Assembly: GCA_013289715.1 (NCBI GenBank)
Contig: JABCZJ010000004.1
Coordinates: 218,223 to 282,222 of the forward strand
Direction of reading: 5' to 3'
From: Acidobacteriota bacterium
GTDB taxonomy: Bacteria > Acidobacteriota > Terriglobia > Acidiferrales > UBA7541
DNA length: 64,000 nucleotides
The translations under genes were made by a program, and so were the position numbers. Positions 9,199 through 17,575 of this stretch are shown piece after piece. Numbering within the stretch: the first letter of the stretch is position 1; every line of letters begins with the position of its first letter. The notes beneath the pieces were generated by a model. The model worked only from the letters and a program-made list of their open reading frames with translations, was not told the DNA's origin and made no database searches.

Positions 9199-9555
9199 TC
9201 AAGCCGAGCGTTTGAGCAGGGCCTTGATGGTATTCAACAGAAACTGCGGGCCCTCGTCCTTGAGAATCCAGCGATCAACCACGCCGATGCTTTCGTCCGG
9301 CAATTGTGAGAGGCCCGACAAAATGACCGTCGGAACGGATGGGCTTATTCGCTTGAGTTCCCGGGCGGTGGCGATTCCGTTCATGCCGGGCATCCAATAG
9401 TCCAAGAGCACCAGATCGAAAGGCTCGGAGCGAAAGAGTTGAATGCCGTCTTCGCCGGAACGCGCGGTGAGTACGTGATGACCCGCGGTTTCCAAAACGC
9501 GCTTGCGAATGTTGAGCGCGGCCGATTCGTCGTCAATGCAGAGTATCTTCGCCAT
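9199..9555 (-). CDS. Single-domain response regulator (receiver)
   Basis: A 118-residue CheY-type receiver with acidic pair Asp8-Asp9, phospho-acceptor Asp52 in LLDYWMPGMNG, a switch Ser in VILSG and Lys in the ILKDE motif. There is no output domain. It lies 51 bp downstream of the MEDS/PAS kinase stop on the same strand, so it is the likely phospho-acceptor of that kinase. Start at ATG 9555 is preferred over an in-frame GTG at 9579, as it begins directly with the first receiver strand. Confidence 0.88.
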   Translation of the reverse strand: MAKILCIDDESAALNIRKRVLETAGHHVLTARSGEDGIQLFRSEPFDLVLLDYWMPGMNGIATARELKRISPSVPTVILSGLSQLPDESIGVVDRWILKDEGPQFLLNTIKALLKRSA

Positions 9556-9606
9556 TTCTGCCGCGACCAGAGCTTGCACACTGACTCTTGGGCTGGCGCC
9601 GTTGGA

Positions 9607-11418
9607 TTATGAGACGGAAAAGCCCAGGCCGTCCGTCGGAATGAAAACGGCGAAGGAAGTCAGCGTGCGGCCTCGCCATTTTGTGCAGCGAAAGCGTATG
9701 GTGCCGTCGAGTTTCTGAACGATTCCGCGGCTAACCCACAGACCGAGTCCCGTCCCTTTTTCAGCTTTCGTCGTGAAAAACGGCTCGAAGATCTTGTGCC
9801 GGTGCTTGACGGGAATGCCGGTGCCGGTATCCGTAATACTCACGCGAAGGCCGGGACGTGCGCCACTCGCGGACCATTCCGAACTGTGACGCAGACTGAC
9901 CCGAAGCGCGCCGCCCTCCGGCATAGCCTGTAGGGCATTGGCGATCAGATTAATGAAAATTTGCCGCAGCTCTACTGGGAACGCCACCACCAAGCCATCG
10001 GTATCGATATTCCGCTCGACCGTGATGTGATTTGTCTGTATCTGCCGGCGAAACGCTTCCAGCACGTCGTCCAGGATGAGGCGTAGCGAAACGGAAACTG
10101 GGCTTTCGGTGTCGCGACAGAACGCCAGCGTCTGGCGAGCGATGTGGCGTACACGCTCCATTTCCTCGTTGGCGATGCGCGCCAGTTCGCGCGCATCCGC
10201 ATCGAGCGACGGATGATCCCGCAGCAGATAAAAAACGTTCGTCACTGTCTCCAGCGGATTGTTAATCTCGTGCGCGATGCCTGCAGCCACGCGGCCCATT
10301 GCTGCTTGCTTCTCCGCGGTGCGTAGAACCTGCTCCAGGCGCTTTTGCTCGGTAACGTCGCGAACGAAACAGCGTGTGTGAACAAACTTTCCATTTTCCC
10401 AAAGGCCGTTGGAGTGGATAACGACCTGCTTGACGGAACCGTCCTTGCAGCGAAGTTCCGCAGGAAAATCATAGATGTCCTCCCTGCGCATCAACTTCGC
10501 CCAGAATTCCTCGAAGATATGTTGCTGGACATGGAACGCACCGAGTGGATGGCCGATGTACTCCTCAGCGGCATACCCCAGAAGATTCAACAACGCTTTG
10601 TTCGTCCACATGATGGTCTGATCTGGGCCCACTTGCTGCACGCCTTCTACTGCATTCTCGAGAATATCGGCGAGCTCGGATTCACGGAGCTGCAAGGTGC
10701 GTTGGATACTTTTGCGCTGGGCCTTTTCCGTCTCGAGCGCGCCGGCCTTCTGCTGCAGTTGGGAAATATTGCGCAGGCGTTCGGTTTCGGAGGAAAGTTC
10801 CGTGTAGCTCTCGCTGGGAATCACGGCGGAGTGTTCCGCGCAGATTCTCTGGAATGGCTCGCTGTCTTCTGCGCGCGCGAAACCCCCGATGGGATAAGCG
10901 CAGCGCAGCGAAAAACTTTGGGTCGTGGCCAAATCGTTCCAGAGTTGCTCCAGCCGAAGGGCGGCATCGGGCTTTCCTTGGGCCCACAGCAGGCTGACCA
11001 TTTCGCCGAACGCGACGACGCGCGAATTCTCGCCGTGCGATGCGGCGTTCGCTGTAGCGACGCAGCCGCCAATTAGTTCAGTGAAGAGCGCGGCGTCCGG
11101 CCAGCCATCCACAGTGAATTTCGCCAGCGTCTCGGCGGCGTCCAGGAGGACGAAGCGGCCTTGCCAGATGGCCGCCATCGTATCCAGACCGCTAGCCTGC
11201 AATTCTAGCGTTAGCGCTTCGCGGTGAGGCTTGGTCGCGATCACGATCGCGGAGCCGCCGGTGCCGAGAGAGGTCGAAACGAACCTGGTCAGCGCGGCGA
11301 CCAGCGATTGAGCTTCTGCATAGAACTGAACGGTATGTCCGCAAGATTCCTGGTCATGCGAATGCGCGCCTGGCACGGGATGCAATGATTTGGAGGCGAA
11401 AGCGTTCACCGTGCTCAT
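9607..11418 (-). CDS. MEDS-PAS sensor histidine kinase
   Basis: A 603-residue soluble kinase. The N-terminal half (about 20-190; GHTVQFYAEAQ, then DAAETLAKF) matches the MEDS/DcmR sensory domain, a RecA-like fold associated with one-carbon sensing in methanogens and methylotrophs. A coiled linker, a PAS domain (about 240-360; the NKALLNLLGY core) and HisKA with acceptor His383 in AGIAHEINNPL follow, then HATPase_c (N box LIANALQAM, G boxes DTGTGIP and GKGLGL-like EKGTGLGLWV). No membrane helix, so it is cytosolic. ATG 11418 has AAGGAG behind it; the frame is open upstream to 11505. It forms an operon with the receiver at 9199. Confidence 0.88.
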   Translation of the reverse strand: MSTVNAFASKSLHPVPGAHSHDQESCGHTVQFYAEAQSLVAALTRFVSTSLGTGGSAIVIATKPHREALTLELQASGLDTMAAIWQGRFVLLDAAETLAKFTVDGWPDAALFTELIGGCVATANAASHGENSRVVAFGEMVSLLWAQGKPDAALRLEQLWNDLATTQSFSLRCAYPIGGFARAEDSEPFQRICAEHSAVIPSESYTELSSETERLRNISQLQQKAGALETEKAQRKSIQRTLQLRESELADILENAVEGVQQVGPDQTIMWTNKALLNLLGYAAEEYIGHPLGAFHVQQHIFEEFWAKLMRREDIYDFPAELRCKDGSVKQVVIHSNGLWENGKFVHTRCFVRDVTEQKRLEQVLRTAEKQAAMGRVAAGIAHEINNPLETVTNVFYLLRDHPSLDADARELARIANEEMERVRHIARQTLAFCRDTESPVSVSLRLILDDVLEAFRRQIQTNHITVERNIDTDGLVVAFPVELRQIFINLIANALQAMPEGGALRVSLRHSSEWSASGARPGLRVSITDTGTGIPVKHRHKIFEPFFTTKAEKGTGLGLWVSRGIVQKLDGTIRFRCTKWRGRTLTSFAVFIPTDGLGFSVS

Positions 11419-11613
11419 CTCGATACTCCTTGAGAACAGGACCGTGGCAGGCGGCAACGGTGGTTCCTGACAGCCGCCTTCCGGTGGGAACGAAATAAGG
11501 AACATGTCGATTATTTCAAGTGACGGGCGGCCGAAGAATACCGTGAATCCTGTACGTGCTGGATGGGAGAGGTTGAAGCTTGCGCCGTAAGCGCCTCGGG
11601 TACGACGTTTGAG

Positions 11614-11805
11614 TCAAGCGGGTGGGATTGCGCCCCATTTGAGGACGATCTCGCCTGTGGACGCGTCGCGGATGAAGTACTCGCCGGGCGCAGCGCTCAT
11701 TAATGCTTCGAGGTGTTTTTTGCCGTCATCGAGCGAGGCGACCTGCTTAATCCATAACGGAGTGCCATCGTCGAGCGTCCGGAAGATGTCGAAACCTAAA
11801 TCCAT
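11614..11805 (-). CDS. Small hypothetical protein, paralogue of 22139 gene
   Basis: A 63-residue protein started at ATG 11805 behind AGAGG. It shares the pattern DIFR.L..G.P.WI..V..L..(A/G)K..L..L....PG.YFI.D with the 76-residue protein at 22139, so the two are paralogues. No catalytic motif or membrane segment is visible. Size and pattern suggest a compact alpha/beta fold. It lies 195 bp upstream of the MEDS kinase start, on the same strand. Confidence 0.65.
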   Translation of the reverse strand: MDLGFDIFRTLDDGTPLWIKQVASLDDGKKHLEALMSAAPGEYFIRDASTGEIVLKWGAIPPA

Positions 11806-12055
11806 GTGCACCTCTGGCCTATGATGTTGGAGCAAAACTTCGCTCCCTCTGTGGCAAGGGGCTGGACGCACGACTCACCGACGGCTAATGTACACGGCCG
11901 CGCAGAAGTTGTATGTTCAACCTTAGACAGAGCTAACCTTGTCTTGTAATTGAAAATAGCGGCTGCACGATCCGGTGAAGCAAGACCCGGCATCATACTC
12001 TGAATGAGGAGGCAAGCCGCAGTAAATCGAACCGCATGCACAGAACAAGGACCAA

Positions 12056-12709
12056 ATGACACGGAAGCGACGGGCGGACAACGCAAAAGTGCTTTTCCCA
12101 GCCGGGCTGCCGGTATCGAAGCCGGTGCACTATGACGCGGGCGAGACAATCTTTTCGCAAGGCGATGAGTGCACCGATGTTCGCTACATCGAAGAAGGCG
12201 TGGTGAAGCTGACGCTGGTATCGAACCGAGGCAGGGGCGGAATACTGGGATTTCTGGGCCACGGCGATTTTTTTGGCGAGAACTGCTTGAACGGCCAGGC
12301 GTTTTATTCCACATCGGCAGTGGCGTTGGTGCCCGGCACGGTGATGGTCATCAACCGAAAAAAGATGGTGAAGATCATCAACGAGGAGCCCGCGGTTTGT
12401 TCTCGTTTCATCAATTACCTCCTGGCTCGGAATCACCGGATTGAAGAGGATTTGATCGATCACCTGTTCAATTCCAGCGAAAAGCGACTGGCACGCACGC
12501 TTTTACTGCTGGCCGACTACGACGCGGGAAACGCGGATGTGACGATCATGTCCCGAATCAATCAAGACACGCTGGCAGAGATGATCGGGACGACGCGTCC
12601 GCGCGTGAATTTCTTCATGAATAAATTCCGCAAGCTCGGCTACATCCATTACGACAAGAATGGCCGGCTGGAAGTGTACAAGACGCTGGCGAAGGTGCTG
12701 CACGACTAG
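12056..12709 (+). CDS. Crp/Fnr-family transcriptional regulator
   Basis: A 217-residue regulator. The cyclic-nucleotide-binding-like beta-barrel is at about 20-115 (YDAGETIFSQGD, then FLGHGDFFGENCLNG), followed by a dimerisation helix and a winged HTH (about 150-210) with recognition-helix region INQDTLAEMIGTTRPRVNFFMNKF. The Fnr iron-sulphur cysteine set is absent. The barrel has GENCL where cAMP-binding CRP has GELAL and lacks the conserved Arg, so cAMP binding is doubtful. ATG 12056 is preceded by AAGG. It is a lone gene divergent from the 63-residue gene; targets are unknown. Confidence 0.85.
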   Translation: MTRKRRADNAKVLFPAGLPVSKPVHYDAGETIFSQGDECTDVRYIEEGVVKLTLVSNRGRGGILGFLGHGDFFGENCLNGQAFYSTSAVALVPGTVMVINRKKMVKIINEEPAVCSRFINYLLARNHRIEEDLIDHLFNSSEKRLARTLLLLADYDAGNADVTIMSRINQDTLAEMIGTTRPRVNFFMNKFRKLGYIHYDKNGRLEVYKTLAKVLHD

Positions 12710-12819
12710 AGACGCGACATTTAAAATGGTGGGTGGCGCTCCGGCCGCGCGGGGTCTTGGCGTGGCCAGCGAGAACCGGGCGATGCAGTCCGCGCTGGCG
12801 GCATACGCAGCTTCGAGCG

Positions 12820-13368
12820 CTAGTTTGTAGAGCTTGCCTTTTGGTCCTTGACCTGCAGCTCGTTCACCACTTGCTGAACATTCGGAACCGCGGCCGCGAC
12901 TTTTTCCGCATAGGCGCGTCTCGCCTGGGAGTTCACTTCGCCTGTGAGAGTGACGACGCCGCGTTTAACGTCGTACTTCACGTGCTTGTTCAACCGGTTC
13001 TGAATCAGCGCTGCATCCAGATTCTTTTCTATGCCTTTATCGATATCTGAATTTATGGCCTTGGCGTCGCTTTCAGCCGCTGGAGGGACTACGGCGATTT
13101 GGTCCGCTACCACCTGGCCGGCCGCGAAGGACTTTGCGATCGTCTCGGCCTGCGACTTGTCCATCTCGGACGGCACATCGCCATCGAGAGTCACCACGCC
13201 TTTTACTCTGTCCTGGCTCACTTTGACGTCTTTCAGGCCGGCTTGATCGAGCGATTTGCGAATGCTGTCAGCAACGTCTGGGGATTTAGCGGGTTCGGCC
13301 GAGCATCCTGCGATGGTGCCGAAGGCGAGCAACGTGAACAATGAAATGTAGGATGTGAGCTGTCGCAT
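12820..13368 (-). CDS. BON-domain lipoprotein
   Basis: A 182-residue protein with a lipoprotein signal peptide: a hydrophobic helix ending TIAGCS, lipidated Cys at residue 22. Two BON domains follow (about 32-95 and 108-175), each with the VVTLDGDV or VVTLTGEV strand typical of OsmY-like proteins, which bind phospholipid in the periplasm during osmotic or envelope stress. The start (ATG 13368) has AAAGGAGAA behind it. It is the last gene of a run of small stress genes on the minus strand (15777 to 12820) and is preceded by the basic 88-residue protein. Confidence 0.88.
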   Translation of the reverse strand: MRQLTSYISLFTLLAFGTIAGCSAEPAKSPDVADSIRKSLDQAGLKDVKVSQDRVKGVVTLDGDVPSEMDKSQAETIAKSFAAGQVVADQIAVVPPAAESDAKAINSDIDKGIEKNLDAALIQNRLNKHVKYDVKRGVVTLTGEVNSQARRAYAEKVAAAVPNVQQVVNELQVKDQKASSTN

Positions 13369-13395
13369 ATGAATTCTCCTTTGATGTGGATCGAG

Positions 13396-13662
13396 CTACT
13401 TGGAAGACTTCTTTCGATTTTTTCGGCGCAAGCGCGCCGTTGTGTTGCTCCGCTTCGAAGCCGGGGCGGAAGCGCGCCGACCGGTGCGGAAAACAGAAAC
13501 GTGCTTGCGAGCGCGCTTACCCCCGGCGTTGCGGCGTCGCGCCGGATGGGTTACTTCGTCGACCTTTGCGGCGACAGTGCCCAGCGTGGAGCCAATCGAG
13601 CGGGCCACGGTCGTGAGGAAATCGTCGGCTTTCGCAGCGGGCTTACGTTCAGTGATTTTCAT
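13396..13662 (-). CDS. Small highly basic protein
   Basis: An 88-residue protein. The N-terminal ~35 residues are ordinary (DDFLTTVARSIGSTLGTVAAKV, an amphipathic helix) and the C-terminal ~50 are Arg/Lys-rich with little order, histone-like in composition. ATG 13662 has GGGAGA behind it. It could bind nucleic acid, or be a membrane-associating helix with a basic tail. Family not recognised; it sits 27 bp upstream of the BON lipoprotein, so they are probably co-transcribed. Confidence 0.6.
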   Translation of the reverse strand: MKITERKPAAKADDFLTTVARSIGSTLGTVAAKVDEVTHPARRRNAGGKRARKHVSVFRTGRRASAPASKRSNTTARLRRKNRKKSSK

Positions 13663-13738
13663 GTGTTCTCCCCATGGGACTGATCGAGCGATTTGTTCTG
13701 CGATCTGTTGATCGAATCGAACGACTGGATCAAAACTC

Positions 13739-14242
13739 TTATGCTTTCTTCTGCGCAGAGGCCGGAGGATCTTTCACTACCAGCACGTCTTCCCCCAGAG
13801 CAGTTGCCAGAGCGATCTGGTGGTCTTGTTCGTCCATCAGGATCTCGCGGATATGTTCGGCCATGGCGTACTCGCCCAATTGCTCGCACTGGCGAACCCT
13901 GAGGCGATAATTCCGGATCGTCTCGCCTTCGTTGATGAGGTCGAAACGGAGCATTTCCCGAGCCTTCTCCGAGGTGCGGACGGGCTTCGGCTGGACCGCG
14001 GGCATGCCTCCGAGATAATCAATCTGATTGGAGATCAGCAGGGCGTGGTTGAGCTCTTCGACTGCGTGCTTTTCCAATTCGTCCGCGATTTTCATGTATT
14101 CGGCGCCCTTCAGCACTTGCGAGTACACGACGTAGGCAATAATCGCCTGATACTCGCGGGCCAAATCTTCGTTCAACAGCTCGATCAGTTCGTCGCGAGT
14201 TATTTTCGGAACTTCCTGCGGCAATGCATCCGCCTTCATCAT
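13739..14242 (-). CDS. Ferritin-like/bacterioferritin-type protein
   Basis: A 167-residue four-helix-bundle protein. Iron-ligand patterns are visible: Glu in AREYQAIIAY (helix 1), E..KHAVEELNHA (helix 2), EGETIRNYR (helix 3) and EILMDEQDHQ (helix 4). These are the paired E and ExxH motifs of the bacterioferritin/Dps-like superfamily, which stores iron or detoxifies peroxide. It is close in length to bacterioferritin (~158) but the haem Met of Bfr is not evident. Start at ATG 14242 with CAGGAG behind it. It lies within the minus-strand stress cluster. Confidence 0.82.
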   Translation of the reverse strand: MMKADALPQEVPKITRDELIELLNEDLAREYQAIIAYVVYSQVLKGAEYMKIADELEKHAVEELNHALLISNQIDYLGGMPAVQPKPVRTSEKAREMLRFDLINEGETIRNYRLRVRQCEQLGEYAMAEHIREILMDEQDHQIALATALGEDVLVVKDPPASAQKKA

Positions 14243-14345
14243 GAGCTCCTGTTTGAGTTTTCAACGTCAACGCGAGAATGAACCGAGACGAACTGGTATT
14301 GGCGCGAATTGAAATTGATTCGCTCCGAGCCGGGTGCGTTTTGGT

Positions 14346-14624
14346 TTATGCCGACGTGTTTTTCGCTTCGCGATAGGCGCGTTCGCCGACATCTGCGGCT
14401 TGACGCACCTGGCCTTTGATCTGGTCGATACCTTCCTGCGCGCGCTGCGTGATTTTGTGGCCGGCGGCGATTGCACCGTCCAGTTGCTCTTGCGCAGTTT
14501 CCGCAATTAAGTCGCGGGTGTCGTTGCCGGAGCGGGGAGCAAAGAGCACTCCCAGCGCAGCGCCTACACCGACGCCTACTGCGAATACAGAAATCGATTC
14601 CGTCCATTTGGTTGCTGACTTCAT
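14346..14624 (-). CDS. YtxH-like small membrane stress protein
   Basis: A 92-residue protein started at ATG 14624 behind GGAGG. It has one N-terminal glycine-rich membrane helix (FAVGVGVGAALGVLFAP) followed by RSGNDTRDLI and a charged coiled-coil tail, the layout of the YtxH/DUF883-type general-stress proteins. Function is unknown; these are envelope-associated in other bacteria. It lies between the glycine-zipper protein (upstream) and the ferritin-like gene. Confidence 0.75.
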   Translation of the reverse strand: MKSATKWTESISVFAVGVGVGAALGVLFAPRSGNDTRDLIAETAQEQLDGAIAAGHKITQRAQEGIDQIKGQVRQAADVGERAYREAKNTSA

Positions 14625-14742
14625 GGCGTCCTCCGTTTTTTTTAGCCTTCTCGTACTTCTAGTGCGCACTTCGCATGTCGTTCCGTAGCGCCCGAAGGGA
14701 AGCGGAAAAAGTAGCCGCAAGTCCGGCTTCCCTTCCGGGAAA

Positions 14743-15321
14743 TTATTCCCGGCTGCCGGAAGTTGTGTGGCGCGCGCGCTGATCATCCGCTTTGACGTCA
14801 GCGGAAGATTCGCCCGTCGAGGAAATGTCCTCGGCGCTGGTGATCTTCATGATGTCTTTGGCGCGTTTGATCGCTTCGGAGCTGTCGCAGTGCACGGAAA
14901 GCAGAATGCCACCCTTCTGCACGCGTCCTTGGTAGCGTTTTGCTTCATATTCGGGAATGCCCAGGCCGATTAATGCGCCGGTGAAGCCACCGACGGCGCC
15001 CCCGACACCGACTCCAGCCAACGCAGCCATGATCGGGCCAGCAGCGATGATCGGACCGACGCCTGGGATGGCCAGCGCGCCGATTCCGGCGAGCAAGCCC
15101 AGCGCGCCGCCGAGAACCGCGCCGGAACCGGCGCCGGTCGCCGCGCCTTCCGGCGCCTTGGAGGCTTTTTCAGTGCCAATCTGCCGTGACCCGAGGTTTT
15201 CCGGTAGTAGCGCGGAAATATCGCTCGGCGAAAATCCGGAGCGCACCAGCGTGTCGGTCGCGTGATCGGCGCTCGACAAAGTGGAGTAAATGCCGAAGAC
15301 TGCAGTCTTTTTTCCTGACAT
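14743..15321 (-). CDS. General-stress-protein-like, glycine-zipper membrane protein
   Basis: A 192-residue protein. The N-terminal ~45 residues (TAVFGIYSTLSSADHATDTLVRSG; split alpha/beta) resemble the GSP17M/YflT-like domain, followed by a long Gly/Ala-rich membrane-inserting zipper (about 60-120) and a second alpha/beta segment (GGILLSVHCDSSEAIKRAKDI) that repeats the first fold. ATG 15321 is behind AAAGGAG. It probably spans or associates with a membrane. It is in the same minus-strand run as the BON and YtxH-like genes. Confidence 0.7.
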   Translation of the reverse strand: MSGKKTAVFGIYSTLSSADHATDTLVRSGFSPSDISALLPENLGSRQIGTEKASKAPEGAATGAGSGAVLGGALGLLAGIGALAIPGVGPIIAAGPIMAALAGVGVGGAVGGFTGALIGLGIPEYEAKRYQGRVQKGGILLSVHCDSSEAIKRAKDIMKITSAEDISSTGESSADVKADDQRARHTTSGSRE

Positions 15322-15372
15322 GTGTGATTCTCCTTTTGAACTAGAGTCTGAACTTGATGCGCACGCCGGCTG

Positions 15373-15777
15373 CTACGGATTCGCCGGCGCCGCTTGCAGC
15401 TGGTTCGTCACGTTCTCCGCGCCGACGACGGCTGCGGCCTTCGCCTCCATACCGGCCTTTTCATCTTCTGTGCGGACCGGACCTCTCAGGGTTACTTTGC
15501 CGTCTTGGGTGATGACCTTGATGTTGTGCGCGTAGGTGGAGAGCGAGTGGTCCCTATAAATGGCGCTGAGAATTTGTATAGTGATGTTGCGATCCGCCGG
15601 ATTCATTTTCTGCTCGGCCGTCACCGCGTCTTTGTTGGCATCGCCCTGATTGGTTTTGGAGTTGTCTGGGGCGGGTTGCTGGTCCTGCTGGACAGTGCCG
15701 GCTACCAGGGATGCGCCCAGGAACAGCGTGGCGCCCAGCAGCGACAGACATTTGCCGATTTTCGTTGCAGGATTCAT
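15373..15777 (-). CDS. Exported single-BON-domain protein
   Basis: A 134-residue protein with a signal peptide (about 1-27), a disordered Gln/Asn/Asp-rich linker (QQDQQPAPDNSKTNQG) and one BON domain (about 60-130) with the strand VTLRGPV and a final NVTNQLQ. Start ATG 15777 with AAGGAA; an upstream in-frame ATG at 15801 is less well placed. It is presumably periplasmic and phospholipid-interacting like OsmY, and heads the minus-strand stress-gene run. Confidence 0.8.
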   Translation of the reverse strand: MNPATKIGKCLSLLGATLFLGASLVAGTVQQDQQPAPDNSKTNQGDANKDAVTAEQKMNPADRNITIQILSAIYRDHSLSTYAHNIKVITQDGKVTLRGPVRTEDEKAGMEAKAAAVVGAENVTNQLQAAPANP

Positions 15778-16191
15778 TTCGCGATTTCCTTTTCGATTCA
15801 CTTACGGCGCTGGATCGCAACGCCTATCGAGAGTGCGTAAATATTTTGCGACTCCGTGATGAGCAGACTATTGCGAATCAAGCGGTGGAGCTATACCGCG
15901 ATGCGCGTAGATTTGGGGGGAGCTTGCGGTACAGCCGGGAGCGCACGCAGGGAGCTGCTTGCTCGCGGGCGATCAGAAATGAGCAACAGCCGAAGTCGCA
16001 TAATGCGAATCCTGACGGAGCGAGCAAACTTTTGGAAGACTACAGTGAACTCTTCGCAACTCTAGTTGAATGACCGTATGGTCTTGTTGGGCCGATCATC
16101 GTAAAAGCGATGGGATTGTAGAACGTCCGCGCAATCTTCAGCGGAGCGCTGCGATCAACTCCAACGGGGAGATACATTCTGAGGAGGTTCT
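15778..16191. other. Divergent intergenic region
   Basis: About 410 bp between the divergent BON gene and DUF1328 gene. Open frames exist on the plus strand (15711-16073) but none has a ribosome site or protein-like composition. It presumably carries both promoters; no structured RNA recognised. Confidence 0.45.
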
Positions 16192-16401
16192 ATGCTGCGT
16201 TCGACGTTATGGATCTTCGTCGCGGCGTTGCTTGCGGCCGTGTTTGGATTCCTCGGAGTTGCCAGCGCGGCCGTATGGATGGCCAAAGTGTTATTTTTCG
16301 TTTTTCTCGTTCTTTTTTTGGGGTCGCTGCTCGGCGGATTGCTGCGGCGAGAGGGAACATCTATCATTCATTCTGACACGCGAAGTAAGGAGATCTCATG
16401 A
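16192..16401 (+). CDS. DUF1328 (YtjA-type) membrane protein
   Basis: A 69-residue protein with two hydrophobic helices (3-27 and 31-52) in the DUF1328 pattern (FGFLGVASAAVWMAKVLFF). ATG 16192 follows GAGGAGG. The C-terminal ~17 residues are hydrophilic. Its stop overlaps the next start by 4 bp (ATGA), so the two are translationally coupled. It is one of three DUF1328 copies in the window (others at 27540 and, frameshifted, 46046). Function unknown; often found with osmotic and envelope stress genes. Confidence 0.85.
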   Translation: MLRSTLWIFVAALLAAVFGFLGVASAAVWMAKVLFFVFLVLFLGSLLGGLLRREGTSIIHSDTRSKEIS

Positions 16402-16619
16402 AAACAGCATCGCTGCTAGGGTTCGTGCTCATTATCCTCGGAGTGCTCGCGCTCGCCTACCAGGGGATTACCTACACCACGCACAAGAAAGTCCTGGACG
16501 TTGGACCCATTCAAGCAACCAAAGAGGAACACAACACGATTCCGCTGCCCCCGATTGTGGGAGGTCTCGCGTTGGTAGGCGGAATCGCATTGGTCGCAGC
16601 TGGCGGGAAAGCAGCTTAG
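16398..16619 (+). CDS. DUF3185-like small membrane protein
   Basis: A 73-residue protein with an N-terminal membrane helix (5-23), a short polar loop (TTHKKVLDVGPIQA) and a C-terminal glycine-rich helix (50-70). The KVLDVGP(I/L)xAT element is typical of DUF3185 proteins. It is coupled by ATGA to the DUF1328 gene. The function is unknown, but the pair probably acts in the inner membrane under stress. Confidence 0.75.
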   Translation: MKTASLLGFVLIILGVLALAYQGITYTTHKKVLDVGPIQATKEEHNTIPLPPIVGGLALVGGIALVAAGGKAA

Positions 16620-16640
16620 GGAATTGATATGTTTTGCGGC

Positions 16641-16671
16641 TGGCCCAGAGATGTGAGCTCTGTCTGGGCCA
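16641..16671. terminator. Bidirectional terminator hairpin
   Basis: A perfect 9-bp stem, TGGCCCAGA (16641-16649) and TCTGGGCCA (16663-16671), with a 13-nt loop, placed between the convergent ends of the 16398 gene and the 16711 gene. There is no long T run, so it is Rho-independent only in part. Confidence 0.5.
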
Positions 16672-16710
16672 CAGTCAATTTGGGATGCTATCAGGCGTCT
16701 GATCCGTCCT

Positions 16711-17238
16711 CTAACGCAAGCCCGACTGCCTCTCCACACCGTTTGCCGCCTCCAGCATCGAACCGCGTACCCGCGCCGACAGAGCACGCTCGGAAAGCGT
16801 GGCTCGCAGGATTCGCTCCAGGTCGGTTTTTCGGTACGGATGACAGATAAAATCAAATGCGCGAATATTCAGCGAGGCGAGATAGTCCCTGTATTCGTTC
16901 GGGCACGCTGGCTCGCAGACAATGATCGCGGGAATTTCGACCGGCCGGCTCTTGAGCAAGCGAACGACGTCGCGATAGGTGCCGTCGACCAGCCAGAAGC
17001 CGCAAAAGCACGCGGCGACATTTTCCTTGGCGAGCAGCGCGCGCACTTCGCCAACGCTCTTGGCCCACAGCGTGCGCAACGGATACATCTGCAGCAAATT
17101 GCGCATGCTGTCGCTGATGACGGGGTCAACGGTGGCCACCAACACGGTCGGTTGACGAGCGATCTGCGGAAATTGGGTGGATGATTTGTGACGCAAAATG
17201 CTCGCGGAATTCTTGGTTACAGAGCCTACTTCGTCCAT
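16711..17238 (-). CDS. Degenerate receiver-like (pseudo-receiver) protein
   Basis: A 175-residue protein started at ATG 17238 behind AAAGGA. It has a receiver-like fold order (VLVATVDP..., FCGFWLVDG, IPAIIVCEP, AFDFICHPYRKTDL), but the phospho-acceptor position lacks an Asp (FCGFW) and the conserved Lys of the K-P motif is His (CHPY). It shares FC..WL.DG.YRD and AFD.I..P.R.TD with the protein at 29356, so they are paralogues. Probably phosphorylation-independent; it lacks any output domain. Partner unknown. Confidence 0.75.
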   Translation of the reverse strand: MDEVGSVTKNSASILRHKSSTQFPQIARQPTVLVATVDPVISDSMRNLLQMYPLRTLWAKSVGEVRALLAKENVAACFCGFWLVDGTYRDVVRLLKSRPVEIPAIIVCEPACPNEYRDYLASLNIRAFDFICHPYRKTDLERILRATLSERALSARVRGSMLEAANGVERQSGLR

Positions 17239-17575
17239 GGCTGGATTCCTTTCTGGTTTGGCGCGAGAAGAGAACAAAGAGCCGGCCAGCCCTCAAGACC
17301 TGGCGCGAAATTTACAGCTTTTCGTTCTCCTCCGCACCGGCATAATCACGGATTGACGCCAATTCAGCAATACGGGCAAGGCGTTAAGCGTTTTGGTGAA
17401 GTTACTGTAGAGAACGTGATTTCGAGCGTGAGCGGACGTGAAGCGATGTGGCGCAATTTCGCGCACCGATGCAATCAAACGCGCTCAAGATTACCGCGAG
17501 AATGGGGTCACAACCGCGGAGATTTGGAGCGCGAAGAGCGATCGTGCTCGCGGCAGTATTAAGGTGAGGCTGCGC
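17239..17575. other. Intergenic region
   Basis: About 340 bp between two minus-strand genes, holding the promoter of the pseudo-receiver gene. No gene, repeat or RNA structure recognised. Confidence 0.4.

Noticed and set aside
12763..12805. Stem GCCAGCG/CGCTGGC between Crp/Fnr and BON genes
   Set aside because: Only 7 bp with a 21-nt loop, too weak to call a terminator.
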